From Williamsia soli (GTDB lineage: Bacteria; Actinomycetota; Actinomycetes; Mycobacteriales; Mycobacteriaceae): a stretch of DNA of 64,000 nt. Position numbers and translations under genes: made by a program. The notes beneath the pieces were generated by a model. The model was not told the DNA's origin, did not search any database, and saw nothing but the letters and a program-made list of their open reading frames with translations. The stretch is from NCBI RefSeq assembly GCF_017377795.1, contig NZ_JAFRDR010000007.1, positions 124,001 to 188,000 of the forward strand. Direction: 5' to 3'. Below are positions 9,209-18,640 of the stretch, one piece after another; the stretch's first letter is position 1, and each line of letters starts with the position of its first letter.

Positions 9209-10395
9209 GTGCAGTGACTGATGCGACGCCGGAGCTCGAGCCTGTCGGACCCTCGGCGTCCAAGCCGGAGCCAGGTGCTCGTGCTGCGGCATCGGCCCAG
9301 GCTCTGCGCACCGTGGGCCTGTATGTAGCGGCCCTTGCGGTCGCACTTGGCTTGTCGGCGCTGATCGTGGGCGCGACGGGAGGGTCACCCTGGGAGACAC
9401 TCAAAGCCCTGTACGAGGGCAGCCTCAGCAATGGAGCGGCTTGGGGTCAGAGTATCGACCAGGCGGTCCCCCTGTTGCTGGTTGCGCTCGGGACCGCGGT
9501 GGCCATCCGCGCCGGGTTGTTCAACATCGGGCAGGAAGGGCAGCTCGCGATCGGGGCGACCGTCGCAACAGCGATGTCGCTCTACGTCTTCGGGCCCGGT
9601 TGGCTGGTTCTGCTGCTCACTCTCGTGGGGGCCGTGGTAGGCGGCGCGCTGTGGGCCGGAATCGCGGCGCTGATGCACTTCACCCGTGGGGTGTCCGTGG
9701 TGATCAGCACCTTGCTGATGGTGTTCATCGCCCAGCAAGTGGTCGCGTACGCGGTGACTGATCCCGATCTCCTCGGCGAACGGGCCCGGCCGGGAGCTGC
9801 GGCGCTGGCCCAGTCTCCTCAGATCCCCGTCGACGCAAGGATTCCCAGGCTCGGCGAGTATCCCGGGTTCAACGTCACCAGCGCCGCGCTCGCCGCCGTC
9901 ATCGTCGCAGCACTGCTGTACCTCGCTCTCAATCGCACGGTGTGGGGGTTCAAGCTGCGGATGCTTGGTCTGAACCCTCTTGCCGCCCGCCGGTCCGGAG
10001 TGCGCGCTGCCGTGGCCGGCTCTGTGGCACTGCTGATCTCGGGTGGGTTCGCCGGGCTCGCCGGAGGTGTTGCCCTCGCGAGTACGTCGTATCGGTTGCA
10101 GCCGGGGTTCTCCAACAACATCGGCTTCCAGGGGTTGCTGGTGGCGTTGGTGGCGCGAAACAACCCGATCGCTGCGATACCGGTTGCCTTCTTCTTCGGG
10201 GCGTTGCGCGCCGGCGGCGGGTTCCTCACCGCAACCGGTGTTCCGCGCTACCTCGTGGACGTGGTCACCGCGCTGCTGGTGCTGGCGTGTGTCTTTCCTC
10301 CTGCCTGGCAGGCATTTCGGTCAAGTCGCGTGGTCAACGAGAAGATCTTCCCGTTCCGGCTCCTCGACAAGTTCACTACCTCTAAGGCGTCGTGA
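9205..10395 (+). CDS. ABC importer permease 1 (NupP/YufP-like)
   Basis: This 396-residue inner-membrane permease has a hydrophilic alanine-rich N-terminal tail of about 35 residues, then about nine to ten hydrophobic segments. Conserved stretches include FNIGQEGQLAIGA, in the loop of the BPD_transp_2 family that contacts the ATPase, and NNIGFQGLLVALVARNNP near the C terminus. It pairs with the next gene to form the heterodimeric channel for the BMP-bound ligand. Start and stop overlap both neighbours (ATGA upstream, GTGA downstream), so translation of the four importer genes is coupled. Confidence 0.88.
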   Translation: MSAVTDATPELEPVGPSASKPEPGARAAASAQALRTVGLYVAALAVALGLSALIVGATGGSPWETLKALYEGSLSNGAAWGQSIDQAVPLLLVALGTAVAIRAGLFNIGQEGQLAIGATVATAMSLYVFGPGWLVLLLTLVGAVVGGALWAGIAALMHFTRGVSVVISTLLMVFIAQQVVAYAVTDPDLLGERARPGAAALAQSPQIPVDARIPRLGEYPGFNVTSAALAAVIVAALLYLALNRTVWGFKLRMLGLNPLAARRSGVRAAVAGSVALLISGGFAGLAGGVALASTSYRLQPGFSNNIGFQGLLVALVARNNPIAAIPVAFFFGALRAGGGFLTATGVPRYLVDVVTALLVLACVFPPAWQAFRSSRVVNEKIFPFRLLDKFTTSKAS

Positions 10396-11300
10396 TGTCG
10401 GCATTTGAAATCATTCTTGCGGCAGCCATCCACCTGACCATCCCGCTCGCCTTTGCAGCTCTGGGTGAGTGCGTCGCCGAACGTGCAGGGACGCTGAACA
10501 TCTCGCTCGAGGGGATGATGCTGTGCGGAGCGTTCGCGGCCGTAGCGATCGGTACCGCGACGGGCTCACCCACGATGGGGTTGATCCTCGGTTCGCTGGC
10601 CGGGGTGCTGGTCGCCGCGGTGCATGCCTTCTTCTCACACTTCCTCGCCGTCAATACGTTCGTGGTGGGTTTGACCCTCAATGTCGCGGTGCTCGGTCTG
10701 ACGAGCATCCTGAGTGTGGCGATGGTGCTGTCGCCGGTGCAGATCAGCCAGTGGTCCATTCCCGGGCTCTCGTCCATTCCCGTCCTGGGTGACGCTGTCT
10801 TCACGCAGCGCTGGGCGGCGTTCCTGCTGCTGCCGCTGATCCCTGCGTGCTGGTGGCTGCTGTACCGGACGCGCTGGGGGCTGGAACTGCGCGCCTGTGG
10901 CGAGAATCCCCAATCTGCAGACGTCAGCGGCATTCACGTCAACCGCCGCCGCCGGCAGGCCCTGTTGTTCTGTGGCTTGATGGCGGGCCTGGGAGGCGCC
11001 TACCTGGCGGTGGGCGAGGTGGGGTCGTTCAACGACAACATGACGGCGGGGCGTGGTTTCGTGGTGCTCGCGGCCGTGATCTTCGGAGGCTGGCGACTGA
11101 AGATGACGCTGATCGGCTGTCTGTTGTTCGGTACGGCAGACGCACTACGTCTCGCGATGCCCGCGCTCGGGTATCAGATCAGCTCGCCGATCCTGATCGC
11201 TGCGCCCTATGTGTTGGCCATCGCCGCCATGCTGTTTCTCGCGAAGAAGCAGCGGGCCCCGAAGGCGCTGTCCAAGCCGTTCGAGCGAGGTCTCGTCTAG
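10392..11300 (+). CDS. ABC importer permease 2 (NupQ/YufQ-like)
   Basis: This 302-residue permease of the BPD_transp_2 family has about eight membrane segments. The family loop ERAGTLNISLEGMMLCGAF is clear near residue 35, and GRGFVVLAAVIFGGW is the second conserved segment. It is the partner of the preceding permease. The start may be GTG at 10392 (four-base overlap) or the adjacent ATG at 10395; the two differ by one residue. The operon ends here: a strong hairpin follows 26 bp after the stop. Confidence 0.88.
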   Translation: MMSAFEIILAAAIHLTIPLAFAALGECVAERAGTLNISLEGMMLCGAFAAVAIGTATGSPTMGLILGSLAGVLVAAVHAFFSHFLAVNTFVVGLTLNVAVLGLTSILSVAMVLSPVQISQWSIPGLSSIPVLGDAVFTQRWAAFLLLPLIPACWWLLYRTRWGLELRACGENPQSADVSGIHVNRRRRQALLFCGLMAGLGGAYLAVGEVGSFNDNMTAGRGFVVLAAVIFGGWRLKMTLIGCLLFGTADALRLAMPALGYQISSPILIAAPYVLAIAAMLFLAKKQRAPKALSKPFERGLV

Positions 11301-11325
11301 TCGGTCCTGCTGTGTCCCTTCGATA

Positions 11326-11359
11326 CCGGATGCCCCGGCCTGATGGCCGGGGCATCCGG
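11326..11359 (+). terminator. Terminator of the BMP-importer operon
   Basis: A perfect 15-bp stem (CCGGATGCCCCGGCC paired with GGCCGGGGCATCCGG) with a four-base loop begins 26 bp after the last permease stop. There is no long T-run, which is common for high-GC actinobacterial terminators. Confidence 0.85.
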
Positions 11360-11431
11360 TGTTTCCGGGTGGGGCAGCGTTGTGTCCCGACGGGGTTCGG
11401 CTCACAGCTGGCCCGGTGGCCCGATAACCAG

Positions 11432-11466
11432 AAGGGCCCCACCCGACGAGGTCGGATGGGGCCCTT
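11432..11466 (-). terminator. Terminator of the TauD-like dioxygenase gene
   Basis: A hairpin with arms AAGGGCCCCACCCGAC and GTCGGATGGGGCCCTT (one mismatch, three-base loop) lies 22 bp beyond the stop of the minus-strand dioxygenase gene. With the hairpin at 11326 it separates two convergent transcription units. Confidence 0.8.
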
Positions 11467-11487
11467 TCGACGGGGCGGGCGGTGCGG

Positions 11488-12564
11488 TCACACGCCCCAG
11501 TTGTCGTCCGGCACAACGGCACCGGAGATATGCTTGACGCGGTCGGCGACCGGAGCGCCACTGCGGTCCTCGTCGCGGCCCTGCACGACGTTTCTGCCGA
11601 ATCCTTCGACCATGGGCCGGCCGACATCACGTTTGAGCCACAGGCGCAGCAGGTGTCGACGACGCTCGGGCTCCGGGTAGTCCACGAACGACGTACGTGA
11701 GTGCAGCGCAGCGTAGTTGAGAAGCCACTGCACATCACCCGGTTGGAAATCCATGTCGATCGCGAGGCCAGGCTCCTGGGTGATCTCGTCGTACAGGTCG
11801 AGCAGTTCGATCTGTGCCTCTGTCAGGCGGGGGACCTCGGGATAGTCCTGTGCGGACTTGATGACCGAGCTCCCGGCGTAGGTGGAGAAGATCCCGTCGA
11901 CGTAGCTCACGATCGGGCTGGTGTAGGTGTTGGCCGGCGCATCGTGGTCCTGCTTGTACCAGTCGAAGTGCCACTCCTCGAAGAGCAGCGGTGCGAGATC
12001 CGGTCGGCGGCGCAGGATCTCGTTGTAGATGGTGGTACCGCTGGCCAGGCTGCTTGCGCCACCCGACTTGGACCCGCGCAGGCACATCAGTGCCACCACG
12101 TCGGAGCTGTCCGAGTGGAAGGGGAGTCGATCCCGGATCCGCGACGGCAATGCCGCAGGATCTTCCATCGTCTTGTTGGAGGTGGCGACCACATGGTCGA
12201 TCAGGTCGCCGACTTCGTTCTGCTTCATGGGAACCCCGAGGTGCAGACCCATGATGAAGAAGATGGCGCCGGCGACCTCATCGCCGTACTCCTCGGTGCG
12301 GAGGCCGCGAACCAGCACGAATCCGCGACCGGTATCCATTGCCGCGCCGAACTCTTCGAGCGCACCGGCGCATGCCGGCAATGGGTATTGCTCGGCGGTG
12401 ACCGTTCGCAGGTCTGGGTCGGCGGCCACGAACTTGCGGCCTGCGGCCTCGAGTTCGACTCTCTCGGCATCGGACAGGCGGTAGATCCAGTCGTCTGTCT
12501 TGACGAGTTCGTCACCGCGCCAAGCGGTGGGTCCGGCGATTGGTTCCAGGGTTCTGGTCTTCAT
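11488..12564 (-). CDS. TauD/TfdA-like Fe(II)/2-oxoglutarate-dependent dioxygenase
   Basis: This 358-residue protein has the non-heme iron triad of the TauD family: H150-S-D152 in PFHSDSSD and the distal H288 in ALHSRTSF, followed by an arginine-rich segment (about 301-307) that would bind 2-oxoglutarate. Such enzymes hydroxylate unactivated carbons and often release a leaving group such as sulfite, glyoxylate or an amine. It is longer than TauD (about 280 residues) and resembles the larger TauD-domain proteins. It is a single gene convergent with the importer operon, flanked by its own terminator and by a promoter with a 21-bp palindrome. The substrate is unknown; the location suggests the same catabolic island. 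Confidence 0.85.
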   Translation of the reverse strand: MKTRTLEPIAGPTAWRGDELVKTDDWIYRLSDAERVELEAAGRKFVAADPDLRTVTAEQYPLPACAGALEEFGAAMDTGRGFVLVRGLRTEEYGDEVAGAIFFIMGLHLGVPMKQNEVGDLIDHVVATSNKTMEDPAALPSRIRDRLPFHSDSSDVVALMCLRGSKSGGASSLASGTTIYNEILRRRPDLAPLLFEEWHFDWYKQDHDAPANTYTSPIVSYVDGIFSTYAGSSVIKSAQDYPEVPRLTEAQIELLDLYDEITQEPGLAIDMDFQPGDVQWLLNYAALHSRTSFVDYPEPERRRHLLRLWLKRDVGRPMVEGFGRNVVQGRDEDRSGAPVADRVKHISGAVVPDDNWGV

Positions 12565-12623
12565 CTTGGGTTCCTTTTGTGTGGTGTCGCGAAAGAAACA
12601 GCCGCCTCAAATGGCAATACGGC

Positions 12624-12667
12624 ATCGCATACTATGAGATGGTCCCAAGATTCTCGGGACCTGTCAA
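12624..12667 (-). promoter_or_regulatory. Promoter with 21-bp palindrome upstream of the TauD-like gene
   Basis: On the minus strand TTGACA (12667-12662) is a consensus -35 box. Directly next to it is a 21-bp palindrome, GGTCCCAAGA-T-TCTCGGGACC (12641-12661, 9 of 10 arm positions), which would occupy the spacer. A second inverted repeat, ATCGCAT-ACT-ATGAGAT (12624-12640), abuts it. The layout fits a repressor operator 60-80 bp from the TauD-like start. It could also serve the divergent DUF1275 gene. Confidence 0.5.
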
Positions 12668-12798
12668 TCGCACGCGAGCAGATGTTCGGCTCGTTGCGGG
12701 AGTTCGTCACCAGGGCCGCAATCTGCGGCGAAGATGCAGCAGGAGGTTGTCGTGAACTTTGGCCCGGATGTGGTTGTTACCGGAAAGAAGGTGGCGTG

Positions 12799-13512
12799 AT
12801 GCAGATCCGCACGGTCCCGTTCTGGGCGATGACGGCGGTCTCCTTCGGTACCGGAGCGCTCGACGCCGCAACGTTTTTGGGGATGGATGAGGTCTTCGGT
12901 GCCAACATGACCGGCAACGTGATCCTCATCGCCATGTCGATCGCGGGAGAGGGATCGCACTCCTACCTCGGGCCGCTGATGGCACTCGGCGGATTCGCGA
13001 CCGGATCCTGGCTGCTCGGTCTGATCGCCCGGCGTCACGCGAAGACCTCTCCCGTCGACCCACTCGTGGCACCGGTCTTCGCTTTCTGCGCCGCCGGGAT
13101 GATCGCGGTCATGGTCGCGCTCATGGTTTTCCCGCTCGAGGGGTTCACACTGCACGCCGCGACGTTCTCTATCGGTGTGCTGATGGGTTGCCAGGCCATC
13201 GCGGCGCGCAGGGTGGGGGTGCCGGACATGTCGACGGTGGTGATCACGTCCACGCTGTCACTGTTGTTCGCCGAGGCGGGGACCTTCCGCGGTGGTGCCT
13301 CCAATCTCGCCACGTCGAGGAGAGCGGCGGCAGTGCTCTCGATGTTCCTAGGAGCGGTGTGCGGCGCGTTGCTCCTGAAGATCGCCCTGGTGGCGGCGCT
13401 CGCGGTGCCCAGCCTCATCCTGACCGCGGTGGCGGCGGTCTACGTGGTTCGTGCCGTACGGAACAGGCGCGGGCCGGTAGTTCAACCGGAGGTGGAGCCC
13501 GCACTGCGCTGA
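12799..13512 (+). CDS. YoaK/DUF1275 family membrane protein
   Basis: This 237-residue polytopic membrane protein has about six hydrophobic segments. The family signature SFGTGALDAATFL followed by FGANMTGNVILI near the N terminus identifies the DUF1275 (YoaK) family, whose function is not established. ATG at 12799 follows an AGAAGG ribosome site. The open frame continues far upstream to 11701, but that part runs antisense through the TauD-like gene and is not coding. It stands alone, divergent from the TauD-like gene. Confidence 0.85.
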   Translation: MQIRTVPFWAMTAVSFGTGALDAATFLGMDEVFGANMTGNVILIAMSIAGEGSHSYLGPLMALGGFATGSWLLGLIARRHAKTSPVDPLVAPVFAFCAAGMIAVMVALMVFPLEGFTLHAATFSIGVLMGCQAIAARRVGVPDMSTVVITSTLSLLFAEAGTFRGGASNLATSRRAAAVLSMFLGAVCGALLLKIALVAALAVPSLILTAVAAVYVVRAVRNRRGPVVQPEVEPALR

Positions 13513-13560
13513 TCCGCCGTCGGCAGGAATGCGGGAAGCGACACGTCGGTTGTCTCATAC

Positions 13561-14220
13561 ATGAGTGCTCCCATCACCGTCGACATCTGGTCCGACATCG
13601 CCTGCCCGTGGTGCTACATCGGTAAGAGGAAGTTCGAGGCCGGTCTGGCCGAGTTCGAAGGTCGTGACGACGTCGAGGTGACGTATCACAGCTACGAACT
13701 GTCCCCGGATACACCGGTGGACTTCGCCGGGACCTCGGTCGACTTCCTCGTCAAGCACAAGGGGATGCCCGCCGCGCAGGTGGAGCAGATGCTCGGACAG
13801 GTCACCGGTATCGCCGCCGAGGTCGGTCTCGACTACGACTTCGGCTCCGTGCTGCAGACCAAGACGCTCAAAGCTCACCAGGTGCTGCACTACGCGAAGT
13901 CGCAGGGGCTGCAACTGGAGTACGTCGAGCGGCTCTTCAAGGCGTACTTCGAGCAGGGCAAGCACGTTGGCCGCGACGAAGAACTCGCCGATCTGGCAGC
14001 CGAAGTGGGTCTTGATCGTGATGCCGTCCTGGCGGTTCTCGCCTCGGGCGAGTTCGCTGACGCCGTCAACGCAGACATCGATCAGGCCCGCGCCTACGGC
14101 ATCTCCGGCGTTCCGTTCTTCGTGATCAACGGCAAGTACGGCGTCTCCGGTGCGCAGGCTCCGGAAGCGTTCACGGGCGTACTGGAGAAAGTTCGCGCCG
14201 AGGAGTCGAGCAATGCCTGA
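13561..14220 (+). CDS. FrnE/DsbA-family thiol oxidoreductase
   Basis: This 219-residue protein begins with the thioredoxin-fold strand ITVDIWSDIACPWCYIGKRKFE, which contains the CPWC redox motif. A helical insertion follows and the fold closes with GISGVPFFVINGKYGVSGAQ, which holds the cis-proline (VP). The arrangement is that of the cytoplasmic 2-hydroxychromene-2-carboxylate isomerase/FrnE branch of DsbA; no signal peptide is visible. It probably acts on disulfides or stress-related thiols in the cytoplasm. Its stop overlaps the next small ORF by eight bases. Confidence 0.88.
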   Translation: MSAPITVDIWSDIACPWCYIGKRKFEAGLAEFEGRDDVEVTYHSYELSPDTPVDFAGTSVDFLVKHKGMPAAQVEQMLGQVTGIAAEVGLDYDFGSVLQTKTLKAHQVLHYAKSQGLQLEYVERLFKAYFEQGKHVGRDEELADLAAEVGLDRDAVLAVLASGEFADAVNADIDQARAYGISGVPFFVINGKYGVSGAQAPEAFTGVLEKVRAEESSNA

Positions 14221-14341
14221 GCCGCTGACGCCGTTCGAGATGGTCGGCGATGCGGACGTCGGTATCTGCGTCGACGGAGTGTGCGCGCTGCCCGGTGCGG
14301 AGGTCGCGATCGGGGAGTCGGACCCAGAGGAAGTCCGCTAG
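14213..14341 (+). CDS. Small conserved-looking protein coupled to the FrnE-like gene
   Basis: This is a 42-residue ORF starting MPEPLTPFEMVGDADVGICV and ending TAG at 14341. It is acidic with two cysteines five residues apart (CVDGVC). Its ATG lies inside the last codons of the FrnE-like gene (eight-base overlap), with AGGAG about eight bases upstream, so translation is likely coupled. The function is not recognised; the Cys pair and the oxidoreductase neighbour suggest it might be a redox partner or substrate. Codon third positions are GC-rich as in neighbouring genes. Confidence 0.55.
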   Translation: MPEPLTPFEMVGDADVGICVDGVCALPGAEVAIGESDPEEVR

Positions 14342-14387
14342 CACTGCAACGATGCTTTGATCTATATCGATCGGGTAACCGAACCGC

Positions 14388-15287
14388 ATGCAGACGTTTC
14401 TGCCGTACGCCGATTTCGCTCGTTCTGCGGCCGTCCTCGACGTGCCGCGGCTCGGCAAACAGCGGGTCGAAACCCTCCAGATCCTCCGTGCACTGGAACT
14501 GTTCGACTACGGCTGGGGCACCCATCCCGCCGTCCAGATGTGGCGGGGACACACTCCAGCGCTGGTCTGCTACGGATTGACCTTCGTCGCAGAGTGGACC
14601 CGCGCCGATCGCGCTGACACCACTGCGGACCAGATTGCAGAATTCGCGCCGGAAGTGGCTGGTCGTTCACAGGACGAACTGGTCGCAGAGGGTCTCATGC
14701 CGCCGTGGTGGGGCGACGACCGTCTGCACGCCAGCCATAGGTCGGCGCTCGTCCGCAAAGATCCTGACTTCTATCGGCCGATCTTCGGCGACGCCGACGG
14801 CGACGTCCCGTACTTTTGGCCCGATCCGCCCAGCGCACCGAGCGTGCTCCGCACCGGGCACGGCGTGGTGTGGGTGCTCCGGGCGGCCTCGTCCGAGCAA
14901 TTCGCCGAGTTTCGGCGCAGGGGTCATGTCGGTTTCGGCACCGAATCGGGAATCTCCGTCGATGCCTCCTCCGGCGGGGACCTGCGCGCACTGCTCAAGA
15001 AGGCCGGGTCCGGACGCCGGCCTGGCAAAGACCTGCGGGTACTGGCCTCGTTCGTGTCCGATCTCGGCGTGGGTGATCAGGTTGCCGTTCCGGTGCCCGG
15101 AGAGAACCATCTCGAACTCGCAACGCTCACAAGCGACTACGAATTCGCTCAGGGCGGAAACACCCTGACGCCACATCGTCGGCTGGTGCGGTGGGAAGGA
15201 CGACTCGACCGGAGCGACGTCGAACCCCCTGCGCTGCTGCAGAATCCGCGATCGTTGTTCCCGGTCAACATCGCGACCCCCCGATGA
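14388..15287 (+). CDS. MSMEG_6728-like protein: pyrimidine-dimer-glycosylase-like N domain plus PUA/EVE-like C domain
   Basis: This 299-residue protein opens with MQTFLPYADFARSAAVLDVP and RLGKQRVETLQIL, the signature of a widespread actinobacterial family annotated as MSMEG_6728-like, whose first half resembles T4 endonuclease V-type pyrimidine-dimer DNA glycosylases. The second half (residues about 160-285) has GVVWVLRAA, a GDQVAVPVPG strand and a GxLTPHRRLVRWEG ending. This looks like the PUA/EVE-like beta-barrel found at the N terminus of McrB/Mrr-type restriction proteins. A role in recognising damaged or modified DNA is inferred from family resemblance only. It is a single gene ending in an inverted-repeat terminator. 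Confidence 0.7.
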   Translation: MQTFLPYADFARSAAVLDVPRLGKQRVETLQILRALELFDYGWGTHPAVQMWRGHTPALVCYGLTFVAEWTRADRADTTADQIAEFAPEVAGRSQDELVAEGLMPPWWGDDRLHASHRSALVRKDPDFYRPIFGDADGDVPYFWPDPPSAPSVLRTGHGVVWVLRAASSEQFAEFRRRGHVGFGTESGISVDASSGGDLRALLKKAGSGRRPGKDLRVLASFVSDLGVGDQVAVPVPGENHLELATLTSDYEFAQGGNTLTPHRRLVRWEGRLDRSDVEPPALLQNPRSLFPVNIATPR

Positions 15288-15347
15288 TGTGCCCTTATTG
15301 CGAACAAAGCCGCAGGTCGGCTCCGCCACAACGACACATCATCGGGG
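15279..15347. terminator. Long-loop inverted repeat between convergent genes
   Basis: CCCCGATGATGTG (15279-15291) is repeated inverted as CACATCATCGGGG (15335-15347), 13 perfect base pairs with a 43-base loop. It overlaps the end of the MSMEG_6728-like gene and lies just before the convergent PEBP gene ends, so it probably serves as a bidirectional terminator. The loop is unusually long. Confidence 0.6.
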
Positions 15348-15356
15348 TGCGGGGGA

Positions 15357-15890
15357 TCAGCGGGGCGGCGACCAGCCGTAGGCTGCGGTCAGTGTTGCGC
15401 TTCCGACCGCATGGCAGTCGAGCGCTGCAATGAGTTCAGCAGGGCCGGCATCTGCCGACAGGGGCAGCCGCCCGACATCCACCGCATGGACCGCGAAGAT
15501 GAACCGGCCGGGCAACCCGAGGATCGCCGGAGCCGGACCCACATAACGCTCCCGGCCCAGATGGTTACGCAATTGTCGTGCCACACTGGGCAGTCGTTCG
15601 CCCAAACCGTTACCGGCGTCGACCACCAGCGACGTCACACCGCCGCTGATGTCGGCCACGGCCCAGTGACACCGGCCGTCGAAATCGGTCGCGGTGACCG
15701 CGTACGACAGCGTTCCGAGCGGTGCACCGGTCCATTCCAGCGACGGCGAGACATCCAGCCCGCCACCGCCGAGAATGCCGCTGCGCTGCGCCGTGCGGAG
15801 CCGGCCGCCGTCGACAACCTCGTTCGAACGCAGCCGAAGTCGTGGCTGCGTTCGAACGGAGGTCGCCGGAGGGAGGAAATCGGTGGTCAT
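15357..15890 (-). CDS. YbhB/YbcL-like phosphatidylethanolamine-binding-family protein
   Basis: This 177-residue protein is of the PEBP fold (Raf kinase inhibitor-like). Characteristic pieces are DVSPSLEWTGAPLGTLSYAV and CHWAVADI (the ligand-pocket histidine), then YVGPAPAILG, and a C-terminal FAVHAVDV strand. No signal peptide is visible. Bacterial members have no firm function. It is transcribed towards the MSMEG_6728-like gene and starts only 7 bp after the GroEL gene ends, so it could be the last cistron of the propane monooxygenase transcript. Confidence 0.82.
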   Translation of the reverse strand: MTTDFLPPATSVRTQPRLRLRSNEVVDGGRLRTAQRSGILGGGGLDVSPSLEWTGAPLGTLSYAVTATDFDGRCHWAVADISGGVTSLVVDAGNGLGERLPSVARQLRNHLGRERYVGPAPAILGLPGRFIFAVHAVDVGRLPLSADAGPAELIAALDCHAVGSATLTAAYGWSPPR

Positions 15891-15897
15891 GGCCGTG

Positions 15898-17601
<1,704 letters not shown>

Positions 17602-18627
17602 CTACGGAACCAAGATCGCCCTTCCGCGGACATTGCCCGCATCGAGATCGCTCAGGGCCGTCGCGAAGTCGGCCAGCGGATAGGTACTGGTGTGCAGGGA
17701 CACCTTCCCTTGGGCCGCGAGCACCATGAGCTCGACCAGGTCGTTGTAGGAACCGACCAGGTTGCCGATGAAGTTGATCTCGGTCGAGATCACGTCGATG
17801 GTCGGGATGGAGAGCGTGCCGCCGTAGCCGATCACGTAATAATTGCCTGCGCGGCGGAGCATCCCGACTCCGTCTTCGATGGCGCCACCTTCACCGACGA
17901 AGTCGATGACGGCCTCGGCGCCGTTTCCGTCGGTGAGGTCGAGGACCTGCTGTACCTGGGTGCCGTCGGCCACCACGGTGTGGTGAGCGCCCAACTCCGA
18001 GGCCAACTTGAGGGCCGGCTCGGATCGGTCGACGACGATCATCCGGGCCGCCGACAGAGCCGCGAGCACCTGGACGCCGATGTGACCGAGCCCGCCGGCA
18101 CCGATGACCACCGCAGTGTCGCCGGGACGCAGGAATCGGGCCGCCTTGGCCACCGCGTGATAGGCGGTCAGGCCGGCGTCGGCCAGTGCCGCGACATCGG
18201 CAGGCTTGAGTGACGAGTCGAGCTTGACCACGGCACGGGCGTTGGTCTTCAGGTACTCGGCGTAACCACCGTTGCTGTCGATGCCAGGAAAAGCCGATGC
18301 AACACAATGCACATCGTCTCCGGCTCGGCAGTACCGGCACAGTCCGCAGGTGGCCAGGGGATGCAGGATCACCGGATCGCCGGGTTTGACGGACGTGACC
18401 GCACTCCCCACTTCCTCGACCCATCCCGCGTTCTCATGCCCGATCGTGTAGGGCAGGGTCACACCGGACTTCTGCTCCCACTGACCTTCGATGATGTGCA
18501 GATCGGTGCGGCAGACGCCCGCACCGCCGATCTTGACCACGACATCCAGCGCACCGTCGGCGTGGGGATCGGGGACCTCCACGAGTTCGGGCTTGGTGTC
18601 GTAGGCGGACAGTTGCACCGCTCTCAT
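17602..18627 (-). CDS. adh1: NAD-dependent (secondary) alcohol dehydrogenase of the propane cluster
   Basis: This 341-residue zinc MDR dehydrogenase has the catalytic zinc segments AGVCRTDLHIIEG and TIGHENAGWVEEVG, structural-zinc cysteines C-GL-C-RY-C with HC, and Rossmann motif GAGGLGHIGVQ. In Gordonia sp. TY-5 an NAD-dependent secondary alcohol dehydrogenase gene (adh1) is linked to prmABCD and oxidises 2-propanol, the product of subterminal propane oxidation, to acetone; this gene occupies an equivalent position, so the same role is inferred. It lies 13 bp downstream of the MIP18-like gene and 54 bp before groEL in the same direction. Confidence 0.85.
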   Translation of the reverse strand: MRAVQLSAYDTKPELVEVPDPHADGALDVVVKIGGAGVCRTDLHIIEGQWEQKSGVTLPYTIGHENAGWVEEVGSAVTSVKPGDPVILHPLATCGLCRYCRAGDDVHCVASAFPGIDSNGGYAEYLKTNARAVVKLDSSLKPADVAALADAGLTAYHAVAKAARFLRPGDTAVVIGAGGLGHIGVQVLAALSAARMIVVDRSEPALKLASELGAHHTVVADGTQVQQVLDLTDGNGAEAVIDFVGEGGAIEDGVGMLRRAGNYYVIGYGGTLSIPTIDVISTEINFIGNLVGSYNDLVELMVLAAQGKVSLHTSTYPLADFATALSDLDAGNVRGRAILVP

Positions 18628-18640
18628 GACTCTCTCCCAT

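Noticed and set aside
11701-12798. Long plus-strand open frame in front of the DUF1275 protein
   Set aside because: It runs antisense through the TauD-like gene, which has clear iron ligands; high GC content creates such mirror frames.
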